Shown piece by piece: positions 50,140-59,200 of a stretch of DNA of 64,000 nt. Position 1 is the stretch's first letter. Every line of letters begins with the position of its first letter. The stretch covers positions 1 through 64,000 of the forward strand of contig JAURGK010000006.1 in NCBI GenBank assembly GCA_030833845.1. Reading direction: 5' to 3'. The notes under the pieces are model-generated. The model saw nothing but the letters and a program-made list of their open reading frames with translations, was not told the DNA's origin and made no database searches. Origin of the DNA: Crocinitomicaceae bacterium (GTDB taxonomy: Bacteria; Bacteroidota; Bacteroidia; Flavobacteriales_D; Crocinitomicaceae). The position numbers were made by a program, and so were the translations under genes.

Positions 50140-51684
50140 TTAAAGCAAATTTGCTAACACACTTTTCCAACTCGCTTTGGCTGAAATTACAGCCTCAAGC
50201 TGATCAACAAAAATACGCTCTTGATGCATGGTGTCGCGGTCTCGTAAGGTTACGGTGTTGTCTTCGAGTGTTTGGTGATCAACGGTTATGGAGAAAGGCG
50301 TTCCGATGGCGTCTTGTCTGCGGTAACGCTTGCCAATGGAATCTTTTTCGTCGTATTGCATGCTGTATTCAAGCTGTAATGATGCCATAATTTCTCTGGC
50401 TTTTTCAGGCAGACCATCTTTTTTAATTAATGGTAAGATAGCCGCTTTGTATGGAGCTAGCACCGCTGGAATTTTTAAAACTGTTCGTGCAGAACCATCT
50501 TCTAAGGTTTCTTCTTGGTAGGCAGCGCTCAGTACAGCCAAGAACATTCTATCCAAACCAACTGAAGTTTCCACAACATAAGGCACGTAACTTTGGTTGA
50601 GCTCTGGATCAAAAAATTGAAGTTTTTTTCCTGAGTGCTGCTCGTGTTGTTTGAGGTCAAAATCTGTCCTAGAATGTATGCCTTCGAGTTCTTTGAAACC
50701 CATCGGAAAGTTGTATTCGATATCACAGGCAGCATTGGCATAATGCGCCAATTTGAGGTGGTCATGAAAACGATAAAGTTGATCGCCAAGGCCAAGATTT
50801 TTGTGCCATTTGGTACGAAGATCTTTCCAGTACTCATACCATTTCATTTCTTCTCCGGGCCGGACAAAAAATTGCATTTCCATTTGCTCGAATTCGCGCA
50901 TGCGAAAAATAAACTGTCTTGCTACAATTTCATTTCGAAAGGCTTTCCCGATTTGGGCAATTCCAAAGGGGATTTTCATGCGCCCTGACTTTTGTACATT
51001 TAAGAAATTAACAAAAATTCCTTGTGCAGTTTCGGGACGCAGATAAATTGTGCTGGCATCTCCGGCAACAGACCCGAGTTCAGTTGAGAACATCAAATTG
51101 AATTGGCGCACTTCAGTCCAGTTTTTGGAACCAGAAATAGGGCAAACGATTTCTAGATCAATAATGAGTTGGCGCACGCCTTCTAGGTCATTTTGCTCTA
51201 GAGCGTTTTTCATACGCTCCTCAATTTGTTCAATTTTTTCTTGATTGCGCAATACATTGGGGTTGGTTGCCCTGAATTGAGTAGCGTCAAAAGCATCGCC
51301 AAAACGTTTTTGCCCTTTTTCTACTTCCTTTTCAATTTTTTGGCGCAATTTTTCGATATGCTCTTCGAGCAAGACATCGGCACGGTAACGTTTTTTTGAA
51401 TCTTTGTTGTCAATGAGTGGATCATTAAAGGCATCTACATGGCCTGAAGCCTTCCATGTCGTTGGGTGCATAAAAATGGCAGCATCTAGCCCAACGATGT
51501 TCTCATGGAGCTGAACCATGGCCTTCCACCAATAGGTTTTGATATTGTTTTTGAGTTCGGCACCTAACTGACCATAGTCATAGGTGGCTGCGAGTCCGTC
51601 GTATATTTCTGACGACGGAAATACAAATCCGTATTCTTTGGCATGTGAGATCAGGTCTTTGAGGCGGTCTTTTTGTGCTTCCAT
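50140..51684 (-). CDS. glyS: Glycyl-tRNA synthetase (single-chain class II)
   Basis: 514 residues, the dimeric eukaryote/archaeal-like type. Motif regions include LISHAKEYGFVFPSSEIYDGLAATYDYGQLGAELK at the N-terminus, FNLMFSTELG (motif with the TELG tip), LRPETAQGIFVNFLNV, IGKAFRNEIVARQFIFRMREFEQMEMQFFV (motif 2), and AYYVVETSVGLDRMFLAVL (motif 3). The C-terminal anticodon-binding domain starts near residue 415. Minus-strand box TATCTTTG at 51690-51697 lies five bases before the ATG. A neighbouring hypothetical gene starts at its stop codon. Confidence 0.97.
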   Translation of the reverse strand: MEAQKDRLKDLISHAKEYGFVFPSSEIYDGLAATYDYGQLGAELKNNIKTYWWKAMVQLHENIVGLDAAIFMHPTTWKASGHVDAFNDPLIDNKDSKKRYRADVLLEEHIEKLRQKIEKEVEKGQKRFGDAFDATQFRATNPNVLRNQEKIEQIEERMKNALEQNDLEGVRQLIIDLEIVCPISGSKNWTEVRQFNLMFSTELGSVAGDASTIYLRPETAQGIFVNFLNVQKSGRMKIPFGIAQIGKAFRNEIVARQFIFRMREFEQMEMQFFVRPGEEMKWYEYWKDLRTKWHKNLGLGDQLYRFHDHLKLAHYANAACDIEYNFPMGFKELEGIHSRTDFDLKQHEQHSGKKLQFFDPELNQSYVPYVVETSVGLDRMFLAVLSAAYQEETLEDGSARTVLKIPAVLAPYKAAILPLIKKDGLPEKAREIMASLQLEYSMQYDEKDSIGKRYRRQDAIGTPFSITVDHQTLEDNTVTLRDRDTMHQERIFVDQLEAVISAKASWKSVLANLL

Positions 51685-51689
51685 AGCTG

Positions 51690-51697
51690 CAAAGATA
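51690..51697 (-). promoter_or_regulatory. -7 promoter box for glyS (near-leaderless)
   Basis: TATCTTTG on the minus strand ends five bases before the glyS ATG (51684), so the mRNA would begin about one base upstream of the start codon. Confidence 0.5.
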
Positions 51698-51707
51698 CGA
51701 AAAGCAC

Positions 51708-51715
51708 TATTTTTA
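51708..51715 (+). promoter_or_regulatory. -7 promoter box for the cyclase gene (near-leaderless)
   Basis: TATTTTTA deviates from TAnnTTTG only at the last base and ends four bases before the ATG at 51720. The two divergent promoters of glyS and the cyclase gene share an intergenic space of 35 bases. Confidence 0.35.
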
Positions 51716-51719
51716 CTCC

Positions 51720-52472
51720 ATGATTTTTTATCTCAACCAAAAGCAATTTATCGATACGAGTAAGCCACTCGATATTTCAATGTCTCTGCGTGCAGCCTCA
51801 GATAATCCGAGGGCGTGGTATGTAGATGCACCGCGCATAGAGCCTGTTAGAGCTAACGGATTTGTTGGTAGTGTATTAGAAGGAGGCGCGGTTAATTTTA
51901 GGGATATTTATTTCAACCCTCATGGCCACGGTACTCATACGGAGTCTTATGGCCACATCAGTGAACAGATTTACTCTGTCAATGAGGTGTTTGATCGTTA
52001 TTTTTTCAAAGCAAGCCTTCTTAGTGTTGAACCTCGGGTACTTGACAACGGAGATCGTGTGATTTTTGCCGATCAGTTAGCCCCCTTGTTAAATTCAGAA
52101 TTTACAGAGGCCGTTGTGATTCGCACCTTGCCCAATTACCAAACTAAATTATCTGCCAATTATTCCGGTACCAATCCGTGTTATTTTGATGTGGGAGTAG
52201 TGGCCTTGCTCGATCAATTACAAACCAAGCATTTTTTGGTAGACACGCCATCAGTTGACCGCGAAGAAGACAACGGAGAATTGGCTTTTCATCATGCATT
52301 TTGGAACGTGCCAGCTGCCCCCATAAAAGACCGCAGTATTACGGAATTGATTTTTGTTGCGGATGAAATTGCTGATGGAGGCTATTTACTGGAATTACAG
52401 TTGGCACATTTTCAGAATGATGCCAGCCCAAGCAGGCCATTGTTGTATGCGATAAACGAAAAAAAGGACTGA
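51720..52472 (+). CDS. Cyclase family protein (metal-dependent, kynurenine-formamidase-like)
   Basis: 250 residues of the cyclase superfamily (PF04199-type), which hydrolyses amides such as N-formylkynurenine and similar substrates. The metal-binding motif HGHGTHTESYGHIS (about residues 72-85) is the family's HxGTHxD/E...H site. AVVIRTLPNYQ, YFDVGVVALL and VDTPSVDREEDNGELAFHHAFW follow in the expected order. The usual D of HGTHxD is replaced by E here. It is divergent from glyS across 35 bases. The stop codon lies inside the following hairpin. Confidence 0.85.
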   Translation: MIFYLNQKQFIDTSKPLDISMSLRAASDNPRAWYVDAPRIEPVRANGFVGSVLEGGAVNFRDIYFNPHGHGTHTESYGHISEQIYSVNEVFDRYFFKASLLSVEPRVLDNGDRVIFADQLAPLLNSEFTEAVVIRTLPNYQTKLSANYSGTNPCYFDVGVVALLDQLQTKHFLVDTPSVDREEDNGELAFHHAFWNVPAAPIKDRSITELIFVADEIADGGYLLELQLAHFQNDASPSRPLLYAINEKKD

Positions 52473-52490
52473 CGAATCAGCCCTTTTCCT
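52458..52490. terminator. Bidirectional terminator at the cyclase stop codon
   Basis: A 10-bp stem with one mismatch (AAAAGG-CTGA at 52462-52472 with TCAG-CCTTTT at 52477-52487) and a four-base loop. On the minus strand the loop is TTCG and the T tract is seven long, so it is stronger in that direction. On the plus strand it holds the TGA of the cyclase gene. Confidence 0.75.
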
Positions 52491-52680
52491 AGTAGTAGAC
52501 AAAACTGTCTGAGTGGTACATTGTAAGTAATAAGGACAGGAACTTCTTGTACATATTCCTTTCGGATGCTGACAAAAACTATTAAACTCTTATCAAACTA
52601 GAAAATGAAACTGCCTCTCCAAGCAGTTTGTCAGCTGCTATGAACAAGAAGTTACCTGTTTCTCTCCTTATTTCAGAACT
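52461..52680 (-). ncRNA. Candidate structured RNA between cyclase and GNAT genes
   Basis: No gene is found in 52473-52781, but the segment folds well. An outer helix pairs 52529-52536 with 52665-52672 (AATAAGGA) and 52537-52550 with 52644-52659 (CAGGAACTTCTTGT with one bulged base). An inner helix pairs 52568-52573 with 52630-52635 (GCTGAC), enclosing a 7-bp hairpin (52608-52614 with 52623-52629, AAACTGC). A small hairpin (52497-52501 with 52506-52510) follows. On the minus strand the structure leads into a TTCG-loop terminator with seven T, which favours that strand. The nested shape with an AT-rich unpaired bubble recalls 6S RNA; it could also be a 3'-UTR-derived RNA of the sprA-GNAT transcript. 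The remaining bases to 52781 show nothing else. Confidence 0.5.
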
Positions 52681-52781
52681 AACTTAAGTGGAATATTTTG
52701 ATTGTAGCGTGGCAAATGAATATCTTGGTAGCGCCGCTGAATATTGCCTAAATTATAATGAATATTTATCCTGTGATGGGT

Positions 52782-53225
52782 TCAATCAAAAAATAAACGA
52801 CCGTTGATCCATTCGGGGTCGAGGGTGGCATGATTGCGTCTGTAGAAGTTAAGTGCAGTGTGGTTCCAATCTAAAACCTGCCAATCCATGCGCTTGACGC
52901 CCATTGCCTTGGCAATAGAAACCACCTCATCAAACAAGGCTTGGCCATAACCCTTCTTGCGTTCAGTTTCTTGCACATAGAAATCCTCGAGGTATAAACA
53001 ACGCCCTTTCCAAGTGGAGTAGGAAATATAATATAGTGCAAAACCAACAACATTTCCAGATGGGTTCTCGGCAACCAAGGCCTTGCAGATTTCATCTTGG
53101 AATAAATCAATGTGCAGCTGTGCAGGGGTATTGATCACTTGTTCAGGTGCTCGCTCAAAGGAGGCCAACTCTTGAATGAGGCTAAAAATGGCGTCAATGT
53201 CTTGAGGAAGGGCTGTACGAATCAT
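52782..53225 (-). CDS. GNAT family N-acetyltransferase
   Basis: 147 residues of the diamine-type GNAT group: IRTALPQDIDAIFSLIQELASFERAPEQV at the N-terminus, then YISYSTWKGRCLYLEDFYV and the acetyl-CoA-binding ETERKKGYGQALFDEVVSIAK (motif A, R/KxxGxG, about residues 88-108). The end has the usual WNHTALNFYRRNHATLDPEW. The N-terminal part resembles spermidine/spermine-N-acetyltransferase-like enzymes. Starts 13 bases after sprA, so probably the last gene of maeB-ruvA-sprA-GNAT. Substrate unknown. Confidence 0.9.
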   Translation of the reverse strand: MIRTALPQDIDAIFSLIQELASFERAPEQVINTPAQLHIDLFQDEICKALVAENPSGNVVGFALYYISYSTWKGRCLYLEDFYVQETERKKGYGQALFDEVVSIAKAMGVKRMDWQVLDWNHTALNFYRRNHATLDPEWINGRLFFD

Positions 53226-53237
53226 CGTAATTCTGAA

Positions 53238-56200
53238 CTATTTTAGGCCATTGAGATCAAAACGTAGCGTCACCCCAGTTTTGAGGTTTCCGGTCGGGTA
53301 GCTCAATGATACTTTTGGCGTGTTGATGAACTGCTCATAGTAGAAAATGGCACTGAGATACTCGTTGAGTTTATAATTGGCATCTAGTTTGAAACTCACG
53401 GTTGTTTGTCCGGCAGTAGCCATGTTGGTGTTTTCAACCACTTTGCGAATAACCGTTGCATTGTCACGGAACGAGAAATTCACATTGATCAGTAGATCGC
53501 TGGCATCAACGCTGCGTACCAATTTCAATTTTGGAACATTTACCACGGTACCAACTACAATTTCTTGGCCAAGGGTTTCCGTGACTTGGTTATTGTTGAG
53601 AGAAAGGGTTGCTTGGCGGTCTTTTTTGTATTCAAAGTTCGTTGTGATGTTTTTGCCGCCAATTTTCCAGGTTGCCAACATACCTATGAGTGGAGAGAAG
53701 CGCTCTGTGATGGTGATGTTCTGCACCTGCATTGAGGCAATATAGTTGTTATTGAGATCAAAGGCAGTTGGCGAGCCATTGGCATCGAGTGTGGCATTGA
53801 GGTTGGTTTGCATGCCGTTGACAGACACCGATGAACTATAACCGTGGTTGAGTTTAAAAGACTTGACCACATCTTTGGCAAAGGCAAACTTGCTGAGGCC
53901 TGCATAGTTGATAGTCCAGTTTGGCAATGGCATATTGTTTCTTGGATTGATTGTTTTGTTATTCACGGCTGAATTGGTATAGGCCGTTAAGAAGGATCCA
54001 ATCAATACTTCTTGTTGGGTAATAGAATATCCATCAAAATAGCCATTTGGCAGTGAACTAGAGTTTGCATTAGAGCTGCCAATGAGTTGTGAAACTTGCT
54101 GGCCATTGCTAATCATTTGTTGGAATATAGGCGAACGGAAAGAGCTGTCCATTTGGGCAAAGGCGGTCCCCCAAGAAATGGTGGTGTAGGTGAGGGTACT
54201 GCTCTGAAATCTGCTCTGATTTTCGAACTGTGCGGTGCCAGGGTTCCAACGGAAGAATTCACCGGCTTGTGTGCTGTAGTTTCTAGACAGATTGAGGTTG
54301 ATATTGAGGTCTTTGAATGGTTCGAGCGTTGCTTTGAGTTGTAAGTTAGCCGTATGATTGGTCATGAATTGCTTGTTGAGGTTCTCATTGAAAACCAACC
54401 AATTGTTGTCGCGGGCATATTCACCAACGTGGTATCCGGTTTCTCGGCCAAATACATCGTATGCTTGCTTCCCAAAAACAAAAGGAGTCAGCCCCAAAGT
54501 GGATGCATTCATCCCTAAGACACTGGATTCCTGGTTGAAGCCTGGAAGCATAGTACCATCAGAAAGGGTATAATTACCCGAAATACTGCGAACGCTCATT
54601 GCCAATCGAGCAAGGGTCCCCAAAACAGGGTTGATTGGTTCATTTTCTTTGGCCTTGCGTTCCTCTTCTTTGGCTTGCTTGCGTTCGAATCGGGCCAATT
54701 GCCGTTCATATTCCTTGCGTTCCTTGTCGGTCATTTCCTCAAGCGGTTTTTTAGGCTTGAATTCTGGTTTTTTTGGAGGGCCGCCGCGGTTAGGTTGCCC
54801 GCCTCTGATACCCGACTTGGCAGCTGTAGACCTGACACCCCTGCCATCGGCCAAAACGCGCTTGAAATAGGGCACTTTGTTATATAGCGTCACCAAATTT
54901 CCTTGGGCGGTCATGTTGATAGAACGTGAATTTTGAATGGTATTGCCAAATTCAGCTTGCCCTAGTGGGGCCCGTTGCCAATTGTAGGTTCCAGAGTATT
55001 TCACGTTAGAGGAAAGCCATGAAGTAATTGGTAGTTTGTCAAGAGGAAGGGTATAACTCAAGGAGTAGTTGTGGGTGTAGTCCATGGTACGCCCAAAAGT
55101 GTTCATTTGTGAGCGAATGGTATCTAGGAATTCTTGATAACCTTCTGGGTTGGTACGGCGGTCAACGCCATGGTTGCCTTCTTCGAAGATGGAGTGGTTA
55201 TTGGCAGTAAAAGTAGTTTTGAATGATTTGGTGAGGTCGTAACCTACTTGGTAATTACGGTTCCAGTCAAAGCGCTTCAAATAAATAGGGTCGAAGTTAT
55301 AGTCTGGTACAATAATGTTGCGCACTTGTCTTTCATTGTAAATGCGCGAGTAATCATTGGTAAAGGTGATATTTTTAGGAAGATAGAACAGATTGAAATC
55401 TTTGATGGGTTTCAACCACGGACTTTTTTGAGCTGGTTGCCATTTTTTAAAGGGTTCCCAGGGTTTGCCCGCAAAGGTATAATTGTAATTGAGGGCGCCT
55501 GTCCAGGTACGCGTCATGTCAGATTTGATATTGAAATCTCTTTTGACATTTTCAGCAAATGCATAGGTAGCAGACCAATTTGACACGCTCCAGAATTGCG
55601 GCTTGGTTCCAGCTTTGGCCTCTTTGCGAACGTTGGTAAAATTATACGAACGGCGCTCTGTAAAATCTTGCCCTAAACGCATGCGTTCTTTGCGTGTGGC
55701 TATATCGTAATTAGAAAGTTTGATGTCCGGATTGAAAGGGTCATATTCTGGATTGACGACCCCGATAGAATAACCATAGTAGAAGGGTAAGGAAACTCGG
55801 GCTTGCTTGCCAAAGAACTGCCCGAGTTGCATGGTAGTGCTGATATCAGCGCCCATGCGTTGGTTTCTTTGGCGATCTTGTACGCGGCTGTCAATAGCTC
55901 CCCAATTGATACCCGAGTAGTTACCAGCTGCCTGAACGGTGGCAAAATCTGCAAGCTGCAATTGCATTTGCCCTACAGCAGCAGAACCGCCGTCACTCAC
56001 AAAGTCTGTGAGTCGCATTTCATTTACCCAAACATTGACACATTCCGCCTCACCGTTGTCCGGACCCCAGGTATTGTTTGGGTCAGATTTCGATGGATTG
56101 CGCACCCCAATCATTATGGTCTTGATGCCTTGTAAGTTAGGACTTCCTTTTACTTTAATGTGATTGGCAGGAAAGTTTGGATCTTGGGTTTGGTATTCAA

Positions 56201-59200
56201 CAATGCTCGAAACACCCGGCACGCCTTGCTCTAGTTTGGCGTTTCGTTCCATTTTTAAATCCAGAAGTTTGTCAAACTCAATCTCAATATTGTTGTCACT
56301 TGGCCAAATGAGATCGGGGTTGGAGATGTCCCAATCGGTTACTTTCATGGGGAGTTCATACTCATAGTAGTTATCTACGTAGTCTGTACCGAGGCGCACA
56401 AAGAGGGTAAGTTCGTTGTCTTTGAGTTGGTTTTGCACTACTGATTCAGCATGCACAAACATTTTGAGTTTTTTGTAGGTGCGCACATCGAATTGAACGT
56501 TTCTGTAGGCCGCCCGAGCATCGCCGTCTTGCAAGTTGCATACCTCAAGTACCAAAGACTGTTCATTCATTTGGCGTTGGTATACTTGTGAAGGGTCAAT
56601 TTCACGTACTATTCCTGGTGGCACTACATAATTGATAGGCTGGCGCTGCGCGTTTTCTTCAATATTGAGAGCGGCGATGTTGAATTGTGTCAGGTTAGGG
56701 TCAGTTTGAACACTCATGCCCGGTTGGGTCAGGTCTTGGAAGTAGCGACGCCATTCGCCACGAACAAATTCAAGTCTGGCAAAACGCAATACAACTGGTT
56801 CATCAAAACCTTTTAAATACATGCGCATAAAGCGAATAGAACGAAAATCTTGGATGCCATTGACACGTTTTTCAAAGTCGCGGATCGGCACCTTGAATTG
56901 ATACCAGGTTTCTGTTTTGGTACCGTTCTGATAAACTTGCTTATTGGTAATGAAATTGCTGCCAACATTTTGCATATCTGAAGGTCTCAAACTCACTTTA
57001 TACTGAAAATAAGCTTCAGATTCAGAGAGGTTGTTGTCTTGGTTGATGTCCTCGATATCCGGAAAGTTTGAAGCAATTGTAGGGTAACCCAAGGCATTGG
57101 CGGTGTCAGACATTTGTGTGGTAGGCGAGTTGCCCTGCATACCATTGTATCGTTTGTAGCGCTCCAGGATATTGAGTTGTGCTTGATCGTAGTTATCGTC
57201 AAGGTAATAATTGTAGTCGTCAGTAGAAGGGTCGGCGATCATGCGTGCTTTGGCCGTTGGACTCAAGGTATTGTTATTTTGAACCCAAGTGACGTAAGAG
57301 GCATAGCTTTGTGCTTCGTCGGTGTTGTTCCAGCCGTCAAGACCAACGTCTTGCTTGATGCGTGCTTCAGGGTCATTGGCAAAGGCATTGACCACCACTT
57401 GTTGTGTGGACACCCGACCCCAAAGGGTGGTATCAATGTTGTCTAAAAGAACTGGGTCAGTATTTGCAGGTAAGCCGTGCTCAAAGCTTTTACGACTATC
57501 TGGCAAGATATCTTCGGAGATGTTACCGAGGTTAAAATATAAATCTCCGCCCGTCATTGGGGAGTTAGGATTCTCATTTTCGGCATCTTCATTGAATGGG
57601 TCGAGCAACCAAAATTGGATAAATTCAATGTTGGCTAATTCAAAGTCATTGGTGCTAAGACCACGCATGATGCCACCCCAACGGTCTTCTGGATTGGTGA
57701 AGCGCCCTAGTGAATCTACGGTTGCAGTAGTGTCATAATTATACATACCGCGCTCCGTTGGATAATAAGCCAAGTCTAGCACATTGATGTTTGTAATGGC
57801 CCCATATTGTAGTTGCAGATTTGGGAAAATATCGGTCATTTGAATCAGACGCATCCGACTGTCGTAGAGCATGGTAGGATCTTGCTTGATGTGCGCTGGC
57901 GTTAGTTGGTTGCTTTGGTAAAATACAGGATCAATGGTATACCAAGCCAGGTTTGCCCGCTTGTATCCGGCACTGAGGTCTTTTTTAGCCGCCTCCGGAA
58001 ACAAATCAGGTTGCCCCTGAGGCACCGAAGCCAATCGCCATGCGGCAATGCTTTTTAAATCTATAGCGCTCTGTGAAGCTTCAAAGTCATCGATATACGA
58101 GGTTCCTTCTTTATTGATGGCTCTCGGTTGCCCGGGTTTAAGTGTGGCAATTTCTCCAGACATAGAAAGCGTTGACATCGTGTTGGTCGATATAACGGGA
58201 AGGAGGTCCACCAATTTGGTGAGCATTGGCACGTTAGTTCTGAAGGCAAAATCGGCACCCAATACATTGTTCTTAAACGGTTCGCTCCCGAAGTCTACTT
58301 TTTGGGTAACTGGGCGTTCCATCATGCGCAACCAGGTTGCGCCCACTTTGAAATTCTCATTGATTCTGTATTGGTAGCGTCCACCGATCATGGAACGTGC
58401 CTGAAAACCAAAAACTGAATTGGATTCAATGGAAATTTTTATTGGAGTGTTGGACTCTAAAATACCAGTATTGAGGATTTTTACCCGACTAAATGCATAA
58501 TCAACCGTATAGTCTACCCCTTCTACCAAGCGCATGCCCCCGGCAGTAACGACCACGGCTCCTTGTGGGATATTCATCACATTGAGTGGAATTTCAGAAG
58601 AGATCGATGATTGAAATTCTCCTTTGAAAACAAAGCGGTTTTTACTTGGAATTTGCTGGGCCGCCGTTTTTGTTGAATCGTAGAGTTCGGTATAAGAAAG
58701 TTGGTCCACATATAGGGCTGGAACACCAGCATCTGTTAGTTTCTGGGCCAATGTTTTGCCAAAGGGTTCAACGGTCGTAAAGAAGATTCTGCCATTTTTA
58801 CGGTTAATTGTACCTCCGTTGTCAATTTTGTTGCCAACAATATTGAATGGGGCAAAATCAAAAACACCATCCGAGAAAGGTTGGTTGTTTTGATTGATTT
58901 TGTCCATATCGAGTAAGGTGACAATTTGTTTTTTGTCTATGCCATCAAAGGGTAAAAATGGCTGCAGTACCGATGTTTCGCGGTTGTTGTAGTAAATATC
59001 AATCTTGAAGCCAAGCTGATCTACCTGATAGGCACCTATCGAGTAGACGTTTTTCATCATGAGATCCCAGATTTTATTTTTGGGGTTGGTGATGGTAGGC
59101 TTGATTAATTTTAGAATGAGTGCTTGCTGACCACTTGCCCCATCTGTCGAAAATTCCCCAACTTGATAGGTTTCTCCACGATAGGTATATTCATAGGCTA

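Noticed and set aside
52490..52781. Protein-coding remnant or pseudogene between the cyclase and GNAT genes
   Set aside because: No frame longer than a few dozen codons with protein-like content; complementary segments instead point to RNA structure.
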